In this document: positions 1-9,290 of the stretch, piece by piece
How the letters are laid out: every line of letters begins with the position of its first letter
Numbering within the stretch: the first letter of the stretch is position 1
Assembly (NCBI RefSeq): GCF_005153485.1
Contig: NZ_CP039740.1
Location: forward strand, 4,219,001-4,283,000
Direction of reading: 5' to 3'
DNA: 64,000 nt
Source: Pseudolabrys sp. FHR47
Lineage (GTDB): Bacteria; Pseudomonadota; Alphaproteobacteria; Rhizobiales; Xanthobacteraceae
The notes under the pieces: model-generated
What the model saw: the letters and a program-made list of their open reading frames with translations, nothing else
What the model was told of the DNA's origin: nothing
Database searches by the model: none
Position numbers and translations under genes: made by a program

Positions 1-2370
1 GCTATCGTCATCGACGTACAGCGCCAGCCCGGCGCCAACGTGATCGACACGGTCAAGCGTTTGCGCGCCGAACTGCCGCGGCTGCAGCGCACCTTGCCGG
101 CCGGCGCCAAGCTCACCGTCGTCACCGACCGCACCGACACCATCCGCGCCTCGATCTACGATGTCCAGTTCACGCTGGTGCTGTCGGTCGCACTGGTCGT
201 GCTGGTTGTGCTGATCTTCCTGCGCACCATTCGCGCCACCGTGATTGCCGGTGTCGCGCTGCCTTTGTCGCTGATCGCCACCTTCGGTGTCATGTATTTC
301 GCGGGCTTCTCGCTCGACAACCTGTCGCTGATGGCGCTGACCATCGGCACAGGCTTCGTGGTCGACGACGCCATCGTTATGATCGAGAACATCGTCCGCC
401 ACATCGAGAACGGGGAGCACCCGCTGGCGGCGGCGCTGAAGGGCGCCAAGGAAATCGGCTTCACCATCATTTCGCTGACCTTGTCGCTGATCGCGGTGTT
501 CATCCCGCTGCTGTTCATGACCGGCCTCGTCGGCCTCATGTTCCGGGAGTTCGCGCTGACGCTGACCATCGCGGTGGTCGCGTCCGCCATCGTGTCACTG
601 ACGCTGACGCCGATGATGTGCGCCAAGCTGCTGCGCCGCGAGGAAGACGGCGAGCGGAAGGCTGGCCTCGGCCGCCGGCTGTCGCAGCGCTTCGAGGAAT
701 GGACCGACCGCACCATCGAGACCTATCGCATCAGCCTCGAGTGGGTGCTGCGGCGCCAGCGCGCCACTCTGCTCGCGACCTTCGCGACGCTCGCCGTCAC
801 GGTCGCGCTTTATGTCGTGATGCCCAAAGGCTTCCTGCCGATCCAGGACACCGGACAGATCACCGCCGTGACCGAGGCCGGCACCGACGTGTCCTTCGCC
901 GAGATGCAGCGTCGACAGGCCGAGATCGAGAATGTCATGCGCGCCGATCCCGACGTTGCCAGCGTCGTCTCGGTGATCGGCGTATCGCCGCTCAATGCCA
1001 CGCCCAATGCCGGCCGCATCGCCATCACGCTGAAGCCGCGCAGCGAGCGCGACAATCTGGTGAGCGCGATTGTCGATCGGCTGAAGGAGAAGGTCGCCGG
1101 CATTCCCGGCATGACGGTCTATTTCCAGGCGACGCAGGACATCCAGATTTCGACGCGGTCGAGCCGCGCCCAGTATCAGTACACCCTGACCGGCAGCGAC
1201 GCCGCGGAGGTGGTGGCCTGGGGCGACCGGCTAACGCGGCGGCTGCGCAGCGATCCGGCGATGCGCGAGGTCGCCTCCGAGGCGCAGGAGGGCGGGCCGC
1301 GCATCATGGTCAATGTCGATCGCGACAAGGCCGGCCGCCTCGGCGTGTCGATGCAGAGCGTCACCGACACCCTGTACGACGCCTTCGGCCAGCGGCAGAT
1401 CTCGACCATCTACGGCCAGGCCAATCAGTACCGCGTCATCCTGGAGGCGCAACCGCGCTACCAGCAGGATCCGACCGCGCTGTCGAAGATTTATGTCACT
1501 GGGGCGACCACCTCGACCGGCACCGCCGCGACCGCCGGCAACACTGCAACCGGCACGACCAACACCAATACATCGGCGACGCCAAACAGTGTCACCAGTT
1601 CCAATCAAGTGCCGCTCGCGGCCTTTGCGCGCTTCGAATACACCGCCGCGCCCCTCGCTATCGCGCATCAGGAGCAGTTCCCATCGGTAACGATCAGCTT
1701 CGATCTGGCACCCGGCTACGCGCTGTCCGACGCGGTGAAGTTGATCACCAGCGCCGAGCGCGAACTCGGTATGCCGTCGTCGGTGACCGGCAGCTATTCC
1801 GGCGACGCCGCCGAATTCGCCAAATCCCTGGAGGGTGAACCCTATCTTATCCTCGCCGCCGTGATCGCCATCTATATCGTGCTCGGCGTGCTGTACGAGA
1901 GCTTCATCCATCCGCTGACGATTCTTTCGACCTTGCCGTCGGCCGGCGTCGGCGCGCTGCTGGCGCTGATGCTGACCGGCTACGATCTTTCCATCATCGC
2001 CCTGATCGGCATCGTGCTGCTGATGGGCATCGTCAAGAAGAATGCCATTCTGATGATCGACTTTGCGCTCGACGCCGAGCGCGAGCAGGGCATGAGTCCG
2101 CGGGAATCGATCGTCCAGGCGGCCTTGCTGCGCTTCCGGCCCATTATGATGACGACGCTCGCGGCTCTGTTCGGCGCGCTGCCGCTGGCGCTGGAGAGCG
2201 GCACCGGCTCTGAGCTGCGCAATCCGCTCGGCATCACCATTGTCGGCGGCCTGCTGCTGAGCCAATTGCTCACGTTGTACACCACGCCTGTGATCTATCT
2301 GTACATGGAGCGCCTGCGTGCATGGGCGTCACCGTCACGCCCGCGCCGCGCGGCACAGCCGGCGGAGTAG
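1..2370 (+). CDS. RND multidrug efflux permease, C-terminal part (5' end outside window)
   Basis: Inner-membrane proton-driven efflux pump subunit of the HAE1/AcrB-MdtB type. The frame is open from base 1, so the gene starts upstream; the GTG at position 40 is internal. Visible parts are the TM4 proton-relay motif GFVVDDAIVMIEN, the periplasmic PC2 region and the late TM motif GIVKKNAILMID, so this is the middle and C-terminal part of a protein of about 1040 residues. It is followed after 18 bases by a second RND permease, as in heteromeric MdtB-MdtC pumps; a membrane-fusion protein would be expected upstream. A Thr/Ala/Asn-rich insertion (1498-1609) is absent from the downstream paralogue. 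The family call is secure; the substrate is unknown. Confidence 0.93.
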   Translation, partial: AIVIDVQRQPGANVIDTVKRLRAELPRLQRTLPAGAKLTVVTDRTDTIRASIYDVQFTLVLSVALVVLVVLIFLRTIRATVIAGVALPLSLIATFGVMYFAGFSLDNLSLMALTIGTGFVVDDAIVMIENIVRHIENGEHPLAAALKGAKEIGFTIISLTLSLIAVFIPLLFMTGLVGLMFREFALTLTIAVVASAIVSLTLTPMMCAKLLRREEDGERKAGLGRRLSQRFEEWTDRTIETYRISLEWVLRRQRATLLATFATLAVTVALYVVMPKGFLPIQDTGQITAVTEAGTDVSFAEMQRRQAEIENVMRADPDVASVVSVIGVSPLNATPNAGRIAITLKPRSERDNLVSAIVDRLKEKVAGIPGMTVYFQATQDIQISTRSSRAQYQYTLTGSDAAEVVAWGDRLTRRLRSDPAMREVASEAQEGGPRIMVNVDRDKAGRLGVSMQSVTDTLYDAFGQRQISTIYGQANQYRVILEAQPRYQQDPTALSKIYVTGATTSTGTAATAGNTATGTTNTNTSATPNSVTSSNQVPLAAFARFEYTAAPLAIAHQEQFPSVTISFDLAPGYALSDAVKLITSAERELGMPSSVTGSYSGDAAEFAKSLEGEPYLILAAVIAIYIVLGVLYESFIHPLTILSTLPSAGVGALLALMLTGYDLSIIALIGIVLLMGIVKKNAILMIDFALDAEREQGMSPRESIVQAALLRFRPIMMTTLAALFGALPLALESGTGSELRNPLGITIVGGLLLSQLLTLYTTPVIYLYMERLRAWASPSRPRRAAQPAE

Positions 2371-2388
2371 CGCGATGGAGAAGATGCT

Positions 2389-5300
2389 GTGAACTTCTCC
2401 TGGCCCTTCATCCGCCGGCCGATCGGCACGACCCTGCTCGCCATCGGCCTCTTTCTGACCGGCGCCATCGCCTATGGCTTCCTGCCGGTTGCCAGCCTGC
2501 CGAGCGTCGAGTTCCCGACGGTGAGTATCTCGGCGTCGCGGCCCGGCGCCGATCCGACGATCATGGCCGCCACCATCGCCGCGCCGCTGGAACGACGACT
2601 GGGCGAGATCGCCGGCGTCACCGAACTAACCTCGCAAAGCTCGCAGGGGTCGACCCGCATCAACGTCCAATTTGACCTGTCACGCGACGCCGACGGCGCC
2701 GCGCGCGACGTGCAGGCCGCGATCAATGCCGCCATGACCGATTTGCCGAGCGACCTGCCCTCGGTTCCTACATTTCGCAAGATGAACCCGGCCGCCGCGC
2801 CGGTGCTGATTCTGGCGCTGACGTCGAAGACGATGCCCGGCAGCGCCATTTACGACGCCGCCGACTCGATCATCGTGCAGCGCCTGAGCCAGGTCGAAGG
2901 TGTGGCCGACGTCACCGTCGCCGGCTCCGAGCAACCGGCGCTCCGCGTCCGGGTCGATCCCGACCGGCTCGCCGCCACCGGGACGACGCTCGAACAGGTA
3001 CGCACGGCTATCGCGAATTCCAACGCGCAGGGACCGCTCGGCACCTTCGAGGGCGACAAGCGTGCCGTCACCATCGGCATCAACGACCAGCTTCGCGAGC
3101 CCGCCGAATACGATCCGATCGTGGTCCGCACCGTCAACGGCAATGTCATCCGCCTGACCGACATCGCGACCATCCGCCCGAGCGTGCGCAACACCCGCTC
3201 CGCCGGCTGGTACAACCGCGACCCGTCGGTTCTGCTGATCATCACCAAGCAGGCCGATGCCAATGTGATCGACACGGTCGACCGGATCTACGAGCTGCTG
3301 CCAGAGCTCAAGCAGTGGATTCCGGCGGCGCTCGAGATCAAGGTGCTCAACGACCGCACCGGCACCATTCGCGGCAGCATCGCCGAGATGCAGCTCACTT
3401 TGGCGGCTTCGGCGATACTTGTGATGCTCGTCGTCTTCCTGTTCCTGCGCCGCACGGCGGCGACCTTGGCCGCCGGCGTCACCGTGCCGTTGTCGCTCGC
3501 CGGCACCTGTGCCGCGATGTGGGCGGCCGGCTTCTCCATCGACAACCTGTCGCTGATGGCGCTGGTGGTGTCGATCGGCTTCGTCGTCGACGACGCCATC
3601 GTCATGATCGAGAACATGTTCCGTTTCATGGAGAAAGGCTACCGGCCGCTGCGCGCCGCCCTGCTCGGCGCCCGGCAGATCGGCTTCACCGTGATATCGA
3701 TTTCGGTGTCACTCGTCGCCGCATTCATCCCGCTGCTGTTCATGGGCGGCATTGTCGGCCGGCTGTTCCGCGAATTCTCGGTGACACTCGCTTTCGCCAT
3801 CGCGGTCTCGACCGTGGTGTCGTTGTCGGTGACGCCGATGATCTGCGCCTATTTCGTGCGCGAGCCGCCGAGCCCGAATGCAACGTGGCTCGATCGCCGC
3901 ATTGAGGCCCTGCTGTCGCGCATGCTCCGCTTCTACGATCGCACTCTGTCTTTCGTCCTCCAGCACCGCGCGCTGGGGCTCATCGCGTTTGTCGCCACGG
4001 TCGCGCTGACAGTCGGCCTGTTTATCAAGGCGCCGAAAGGCTATTTCCCGCAAGACGACAGCGGTCTCCTGTTCGGCGGCACCCAGGCCTCTCCCGATAT
4101 TTCCTACGAGGCGATGGAGAAACTTCAGCTTCAGGCGATGGACATTGTGCTCGCCGACCCCGCGGTGGCGGGCCTGGGCTCCTCGGTCGGCTCATCCGGC
4201 TTTGGCGGCTCTGTCAATCGCGGCCGCCTTTTCGTCAGCCTCAAGCCACTCAATGAGCGCGGCAATGTGCCGACCCAGGCCGTGCTGGCGCGGCTACGCA
4301 CGAAGCTCAGTCAGATTCCCGGCGTCCGCGTCTTTCTGGTGCCGACGCAGGAGTTGCGCATGGGCGCGCGGCAAAGCGACTCATCCTACCAGTTCACATT
4401 GTGGAGCGCCGACATCGACGCACTGCAGACCTGGGTGCCGCGCGTGGTCGAGCGTGCCAAGCAATTGCCTGAACTGAGAGACGTCAACACCGACCGCGAG
4501 CAGGGCGGCCTTCAGGCCGACATCAAAATCGACCGCGAGGTAGCCTCGCGTCTCGGGGTCAGCATTCAGGATATCGACAACGCACTCAACAACTCGTTCT
4601 CGCAGCGGCAGATCTCGACCATCTACACCCAGCGCAATCAGTATCGCGTCATTCTCGAAGTGGCACCGAAATTCGCACGCGATCCCAACGACCTCTCGAA
4701 TGTCTACGTACCGGGCAACGGCAGCGCGATGGTGCCGCTATCGGCCGTGGCCCATGTCACGCGCGGGCTGACGCCGCTCGTCATCAATCATCAGGGCCAG
4801 TTTCCCTCGACGACCATCACCTACAACATCAGCGACGGCGTCCCGATCGAGCAGGCGACCGCCGCGCTGTCGCAGGCCGTCGCCGAGTTGCACATGCCGG
4901 ACCAGATCCGTACCGACTTCGCCGGCGACATCAAAGCCTATCAGCAGAGCGCCGGCGCGCAGGGCCTGCTGCTGATCGCCGCACTGATCGCGGTCTATAT
5001 CGTGCTCGGAATTCTGTATGAGAGCCTTATCCACCCACTCACCATCATCTCGACGTTGCCGTCCGCGGGCCTCGGCGCCCTGCTCGCCTTGCATCTGTTC
5101 GGTGCCGAGCTGACGGTGATCGCCTTCATCGGCATCATTCTGCTGATCGGCATCGTCAAGAAGAACGGCATCATGATGGTGGACTTCGCGCTGGAGGCAG
5201 AACGCGTGCGCGGCCTGCCGCCGATTCAGGCCATCCACGAAGCGTGCCTGGCGCGCTTCCGGCCGATTTTGATGACGACGCTCGCCGCGATACTGGGGGC

Positions 5301-5520
5301 ACTGCCGCTGATCCTGGCCACCGGCCCCGGTTCGGAACTGCGCCGCCCGCTCGGCATCACCATCATCGGCGGTTTGCTAGTGTCGCAGATTTTGACTTTG
5401 TACACGACGCCGGTGATCTATCTCTGGCTCGACAAGTTGCACCACCGCTTCGGCGGCGGCTTGCCGAGCTTCGTGAAGCGGCGCTCACCGCCGTCACCCA
5501 GCATCCAGCCGGCGGAGTGA
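2389..5520 (+). CDS. RND multidrug efflux permease (MdtC-like partner)
   Basis: Full-length RND permease of 1043 residues, the normal size for the AcrB/MdtC family. The N-terminus (MNFSWPFIRRPIGTTLL) is the first membrane helix. TM4 carries GFVVDDAIVMIENM with the paired aspartates of the proton relay, and the late helix has GIVKKNGIMMVDFALEAE with the conserved lysine. The start is GTG at 2389, 18 bases after the stop of the first permease, so the two are almost certainly co-transcribed and translationally coupled. The pair probably forms a heterotrimer using an unseen adaptor. A palindromic repeat begins just after the stop. Confidence 0.95.
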   Translation: MNFSWPFIRRPIGTTLLAIGLFLTGAIAYGFLPVASLPSVEFPTVSISASRPGADPTIMAATIAAPLERRLGEIAGVTELTSQSSQGSTRINVQFDLSRDADGAARDVQAAINAAMTDLPSDLPSVPTFRKMNPAAAPVLILALTSKTMPGSAIYDAADSIIVQRLSQVEGVADVTVAGSEQPALRVRVDPDRLAATGTTLEQVRTAIANSNAQGPLGTFEGDKRAVTIGINDQLREPAEYDPIVVRTVNGNVIRLTDIATIRPSVRNTRSAGWYNRDPSVLLIITKQADANVIDTVDRIYELLPELKQWIPAALEIKVLNDRTGTIRGSIAEMQLTLAASAILVMLVVFLFLRRTAATLAAGVTVPLSLAGTCAAMWAAGFSIDNLSLMALVVSIGFVVDDAIVMIENMFRFMEKGYRPLRAALLGARQIGFTVISISVSLVAAFIPLLFMGGIVGRLFREFSVTLAFAIAVSTVVSLSVTPMICAYFVREPPSPNATWLDRRIEALLSRMLRFYDRTLSFVLQHRALGLIAFVATVALTVGLFIKAPKGYFPQDDSGLLFGGTQASPDISYEAMEKLQLQAMDIVLADPAVAGLGSSVGSSGFGGSVNRGRLFVSLKPLNERGNVPTQAVLARLRTKLSQIPGVRVFLVPTQELRMGARQSDSSYQFTLWSADIDALQTWVPRVVERAKQLPELRDVNTDREQGGLQADIKIDREVASRLGVSIQDIDNALNNSFSQRQISTIYTQRNQYRVILEVAPKFARDPNDLSNVYVPGNGSAMVPLSAVAHVTRGLTPLVINHQGQFPSTTITYNISDGVPIEQATAALSQAVAELHMPDQIRTDFAGDIKAYQQSAGAQGLLLIAALIAVYIVLGILYESLIHPLTIISTLPSAGLGALLALHLFGAELTVIAFIGIILLIGIVKKNGIMMVDFALEAERVRGLPPIQAIHEACLARFRPILMTTLAAILGALPLILATGPGSELRRPLGITIIGGLLVSQILTLYTTPVIYLWLDKLHHRFGGGLPSFVKRRSPPSPSIQPAE

Positions 5521-5525
5521 CGCTT

Positions 5526-5672
5526 GCTTACCCTCTCCCCTTGAGGGAGAGGGTGGCGAGCCCGAAGGGCGAGCCGGGTGAGGGGTCAGAATCTCGATAG
5601 ATACAAACCCCCTCACCCGCCCTCGCTTCGCTCGGGCACCCTCTCCCTCAAGGGGAGAGGGGAAGGAAGAAG
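5526..5672. repeat. Dispersed palindromic repeat, family A, copy 1
   Basis: An imperfect palindrome built from an outer hairpin of CCCTCTCCCC / GGGAGAGGG type at each end, inner GAGCCGGGTGAGGGG and CCCCTCACCCG arms, and an AT-rich centre. It fills the space between the convergent RND operon and the minus-strand LivF gene and may act as a bidirectional terminator (inference). Six related copies lie elsewhere in the window. Confidence 0.85.
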
Positions 5673-6395
5673 TCACACCCCCAAATACCGATGCTGCACG
5701 TCGGTATTCGCGGCCAGTTCCGCCGACGAGCCGGACCACACAATGCGGCCACGCTCGATCATGAAATGGCGGTCGGCGACCTTGATCAGCGCGCCGACAT
5801 TCTTGTCGATCACCAGCACCGAGAGGCCGGACTGCTTGAGCCGTGCCAGGCAGTTCCAGATTTCCTCACGTATGAGCGGCGCGAGGCCTTCAGTCGCCTC
5901 ATCGAGAATAAGCAGGCGTGGATTGGTCATCAGCGCGCGCCCGACCGCCAGCATCTGCTGTTCGCCGCCGGACAATTGATTGCCCATGCTGGTGGCGCGC
6001 TCCGCCAGCCGCGGAAACAGGTCATAGACGCGCTCCAGCGTCCATTCGCCGCCATGACGCGACACCGCCGTGGCGACGAGGTTCTCGCGCACCGTGAGAT
6101 TGGGGAAGATCTGCCGGCCCTCCGGCACCAGGCCGATGCCACGCTGGGCGATGCGATAAGCCGGCAGGCCGCGGATTTCGTCGCCCAGGAACTTGATCGA
6201 GCCCGCGTGCGCCGGCGTGAGCCCCATGATCGAGCGTACGGTGGTGGTCTTGCCCATGCCGTTGCGGCCCATGAGCGTCACCACCTCACCAGGCTGAATG
6301 CCAAGCAGCACGCCGAACAGCACCTGGCTTTGGCCGTAAGAAGTCTCGACGCCTTGAAGGCTGAGGATAGCCGTGGCGAAATCCTGCCTAGCCAT
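5673..6395 (-). CDS. Liv-type ABC transporter ATP-binding protein (LivF family), cluster 1
   Basis: Cytoplasmic ATPase of a branched-chain amino acid-type importer, 240 residues, normal for LivF. Walker A is GRNGMGKTT, the signature LSGGEQQ, Walker B LLILDEATEGL; these fit the LivF subfamily. I chose the ATG at 6395 because it overlaps the stop of the upstream LivG gene by 8 bases; an upstream in-frame ATG would lie inside livG. It is the last gene of a five-gene minus-strand operon. The Liv family also carries aromatic acids, urea and amides, so the substrate is open. Confidence 0.92.
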   Translation of the reverse strand: MARQDFATAILSLQGVETSYGQSQVLFGVLLGIQPGEVVTLMGRNGMGKTTTVRSIMGLTPAHAGSIKFLGDEIRGLPAYRIAQRGIGLVPEGRQIFPNLTVRENLVATAVSRHGGEWTLERVYDLFPRLAERATSMGNQLSGGEQQMLAVGRALMTNPRLLILDEATEGLAPLIREEIWNCLARLKQSGLSVLVIDKNVGALIKVADRHFMIERGRIVWSGSSAELAANTDVQHRYLGV

Positions 6396-7149
6396 GCGCC
6401 GCCTCCGCATCTCCGAGATAGGCCTCGCGCACCTGCGCGTTGGCCCTGATCTCATCCGGCGCACCGGTGGCAATCACACGGCCGTAAACCAGCACGGTGA
6501 CCCGATCGGCCAACGCAAACACTGCGTCCATGTCGTGCTCCACCAGAAGAACGGTATAGTCGCGCTTCAGCTCACGCAGCATGTCGACCATGCGTAGGGA
6601 GTCCTCGGAACAAAGGCCGGCCATCGGCTCGTCGAGCAGCAACATGCGCGGCTTCACGGCGAGCGCCATCGCGAGTTCGAGCAGACGGTGTTCGCCATGG
6701 CTGAGCTCGGCGGTCAGCCTGCCTTCGCTGCCGGCGAGACCGACTCGGGCCAGTGCCTCGCGCGCCGGCTCGCGCAATGCGGCTTCGGCACGGGCGCCAC
6801 GCCAGAACGAGAACGAATGCCCGGCATGGGCTTGCACCGCGAGCGCGACATTGTCGATCACACTCAAATCCAGAAACAGCGAGGTGATCTGGAACGAGCG
6901 CGCCAGCCCAAAATGGCTGCGCCGCTGCATCGGCAGGCGGGTAATGTCCTGGCCGTCGAAGGTGATGCGCCCGGAGTCGGCGAAGAGCGAACCCGAAAGT
7001 TGCGCGATCAATGTCGTTTTGCCAGCGCCATTGGGGCCGATCAGCGCGTGCAACTCGCCCTGCGGAATGGCGATGGACACGTCATCGGTGGCGACGATGC
7101 CGCCGAAGCGCTTGGCCAGATGCGAGATGTGGAGCAGCGGCGCGGTCAT
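6388..7149 (-). CDS. Liv-type ABC transporter ATP-binding protein (LivG family), cluster 1
   Basis: The second ATPase of the cluster 1 importer, 253 residues. Walker A GPNGAGKTT, signature LSHGEHR, Walker B LLLDEPMAGL and the switch region VEHD are all present. The signature has His instead of the second Gly, common in LivG. The ATG at 7149 overlaps the LivM stop by 4 bases (ATGA) and the stop overlaps LivF by 8 bases, so translation is coupled along the operon. It is expected to form a heterodimer with the downstream LivF. Confidence 0.92.
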   Translation of the reverse strand: MTAPLLHISHLAKRFGGIVATDDVSIAIPQGELHALIGPNGAGKTTLIAQLSGSLFADSGRITFDGQDITRLPMQRRSHFGLARSFQITSLFLDLSVIDNVALAVQAHAGHSFSFWRGARAEAALREPAREALARVGLAGSEGRLTAELSHGEHRLLELAMALAVKPRMLLLDEPMAGLCSEDSLRMVDMLRELKRDYTVLLVEHDMDAVFALADRVTVLVYGRVIATGAPDEIRANAQVREAYLGDAEAAHG

Positions 7150-8162
7150 TGTGCCCTCCGCGAGCCGAAACGTTCATCGAGCTTCATCAGCAAGCCGTCA
7201 ATGCCGCCGCGCGCGAACAAGACCACCAGCAGCAGCAGCGGCCCCATGACAATCATCCAGTATTCGGAAGCGCGGCCGGCCGTGGCAGCGCCGACGAACG
7301 GCAGGCCGATGAATTTGATGATGCCGGGCAGGATTTCCTCAAGCACCAGGAAGGCGATGGTGCCCATGACCGGGCCCACGACCGTACCCATGCCGCCAAG
7401 CACGACCATGATGATGAGGTCGCCCGAACGGGTCCAGTACATCACCGACGGCGAGACGAAATCGGCCTGATTGGCGAGCAGGGCGCCGGACAGGCCGCAC
7501 ATCGTGCCGGCAATGACGAATGCGACAAGCCGGTAGCGATAGGTCGGGAAACCGATAGCCCGCATGCGCAGTTCGTTGGACCGGATGCCCTGCAGCGCCA
7601 TGCCGAAGCGCGAATTGACGATGCGGAAGGTCAGATAGACCGCGGCCAGCAGGAAGAACAGGCAGACGTAGTAGAACTGCGTCTTGTCCGACAGGTTCAG
7701 TGGCGCAAAGAAGCGACTGCGCTCGTCGATGGTCAGGCCGTCGTCTCCGCCATAGCGCGCGATACCGGACACGATGTAATAGGCCATCTGCGCGAAGGCG
7801 AGCGTAATCATGATGAAGTAGACGCCGCGTGTGCGCAGCGACAGCGCGCCGATCACCAGGGCGAACAGCGCCGACACGCCGAGCGCTACCGGCCACTGGA
7901 TGAAGCCGGAATTGATGCCCTCATAAGACAGCATGCCGACCGCGTAGCCGCCAAGCCCGAGATAGACGGCGTGGCCGAAGCTCATCATGCCGCCGAAGCC
8001 GAGGATGAAATTGAGACTCACCGCCGCCAGCGCCAGGATGACGATGCGCGTGAACAAAGTCAGCATGAAGCGGTCGCCGGCGAGATGCGAATAGACCGGC
8101 AGCAGAATAAGCGCGGCTATGACCAGCGCGACGACAATATTGCGGATCGTAAGCGGTGGCAT
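7146..8162 (-). CDS. Liv-type ABC transporter permease (LivM family), cluster 1
   Basis: Integral membrane permease of 338 residues with the LivM signature region NFILGFGGMMSFGHAVYLGLGGYAVG near residues 51-76 and a typical C-terminal half around GGMGTVVGPVMG. The ATG at 8162 overlaps the LivH stop by one base (TGATG), and the stop overlaps the LivG start. It pairs with LivH to form the membrane channel. The long hydrophilic segment after GDDGLTIDERSRFFAP is a normal periplasmic loop for this family. Confidence 0.93.
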   Translation of the reverse strand: MPPLTIRNIVVALVIAALILLPVYSHLAGDRFMLTLFTRIVILALAAVSLNFILGFGGMMSFGHAVYLGLGGYAVGMLSYEGINSGFIQWPVALGVSALFALVIGALSLRTRGVYFIMITLAFAQMAYYIVSGIARYGGDDGLTIDERSRFFAPLNLSDKTQFYYVCLFFLLAAVYLTFRIVNSRFGMALQGIRSNELRMRAIGFPTYRYRLVAFVIAGTMCGLSGALLANQADFVSPSVMYWTRSGDLIIMVVLGGMGTVVGPVMGTIAFLVLEEILPGIIKFIGLPFVGAATAGRASEYWMIVMGPLLLLVVLFARGGIDGLLMKLDERFGSRRAQ

Positions 8163-9079
8163 CAGCGCTGCCCCGCCGAGAACAGGCCTTCAGGCTTCAC
8201 GATCAGCACGAGTGCCATCAGGAGGTAGATCAGCATCGATGACAGCGCCGGCGCCGCCGTCGCGGCGGCGGCTGCCGGCAGCACCTCCCGCAGCAGATCG
8301 GGGAAGAAGGCGCGGCCGAGCGTATCGATGAAGCCGACGAACAAGGCCGCCACCAGCGCGCCGCGAATCGAGCCGATGCCACCGATCACGGTGATGACAA
8401 AAGCGAGAATCAGGATGTTCTCACCCATGCCGATCTGCACGGTGAGGATCGGCGCCTGCATCAACCCGGCGAGACCGGCGAGCGCGGCGCCGAGGCCGAA
8501 GACGAGCGTGTAAAGAAGCTGGATGTTGACGCCGAGCGCGCCGACCATTTCGCGGTTCGAGGCGCCAGCCCGGATCAGCATGCCAATCCGGGTGCGCATC
8601 ACCAGCACATAAAGCCCCGCGGCGACGATCAGCGACACCACGATAATGGAGAAGCGGTAGGCGGAATATTGGACACCGGGGAGCACCTCGATCGGCTGCT
8701 GCAGCCAGCCGGGCAGCGGCAGCGCGAGGCCGGCCGGCCCCCAGATGAGGCGCACCAGCTCATTGAAGAATAAAATGAGGCCGAAAGTGCCGAGCACATG
8801 ATCGAGATGATCCCGGCCGTACAGCCTGCGCATGGCGATCACCTCCACCGCCATGCCGACCACGAGTGTGGCGATGAGCGCCAGAGCCGCGCCGAGCAGG
8901 AAGCTGCCGGTCAGCGCCGAAAACGTGGCCGCGAAATAGGCGCCCATCATGTAGAGCGAGCCGTGGGCCAGATTGACCAGATCCATGATGCCGAAGACGA
9001 GCGTCAGGCCCGCGGCGAGCATGAAGAGCAGCAAGCCAAGCTGCAGGCCGTTGAGACATTGCTCGATGAAAAGGGTCAT
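8162..9079 (-). CDS. Liv-type ABC transporter permease (LivH family), cluster 1
   Basis: Integral membrane permease of 305 residues, the usual LivH size. The N-terminal block FGIMDLVNLAHGSLYMMGAY and the EAA-like region with GASNREMVGALGVN are diagnostic. It is the first permease gene after the binding-protein gene, from which it is separated by 211 bases holding a palindromic repeat and a terminator-like hairpin, whereas all other junctions in the operon overlap. Confidence 0.93.
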   Translation of the reverse strand: MTLFIEQCLNGLQLGLLLFMLAAGLTLVFGIMDLVNLAHGSLYMMGAYFAATFSALTGSFLLGAALALIATLVVGMAVEVIAMRRLYGRDHLDHVLGTFGLILFFNELVRLIWGPAGLALPLPGWLQQPIEVLPGVQYSAYRFSIIVVSLIVAAGLYVLVMRTRIGMLIRAGASNREMVGALGVNIQLLYTLVFGLGAALAGLAGLMQAPILTVQIGMGENILILAFVITVIGGIGSIRGALVAALFVGFIDTLGRAFFPDLLREVLPAAAAATAAPALSSMLIYLLMALVLIVKPEGLFSAGQR

Positions 9080-9114
9080 GGGATTCGTCTATGCAAGCGT
9101 CGCGCAAGTTCTGG

Positions 9115-9223
9115 TGTCATTCCGGGGCGCGGCCTTCAGGCCGCGAGCCCGGAATCCATACGCCGCAGCGCCGGGGATATGGATTCCGGGTTCGCTCGCT
9201 GTCACTCGCGCCCCGGAATGACA
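9115..9223. repeat. Dispersed palindromic repeat, family B, copy 1
   Basis: The outer inverted arms are TGTCATTCCGGGGCGCG and CGCGCCCCGGAATGACA. Inner arms include CCCGGAATCCATA and TATGGATTCCGGG, so nearly the whole unit folds on itself. It lies between the cluster 1 binding-protein gene and livH. A second copy at 59794-59912 occupies the same position in the peptide transporter operon. Confidence 0.85.
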
Positions 9224-9233
9224 GAGAGAGTAT

Positions 9234-9269
9234 AAAACAAAACGGCGGAAGCGATATGGCTTCCGCCGT
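9234..9269 (-). terminator. Rho-independent terminator-like hairpin after the cluster 1 binding-protein gene
   Basis: On the minus strand an 11-bp perfect stem ACGGCGGAAGC / GCTTCCGCCGT with a 6-base loop is followed by TTTTGTTTT. It starts about 20 bases after the binding-protein stop (9291) and precedes the permease genes, so it probably terminates part of the transcripts and lowers permease expression relative to the binding protein. Confidence 0.75.
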
Positions 9270-9290
9270 CATTGTGACCAATACGCCAGA

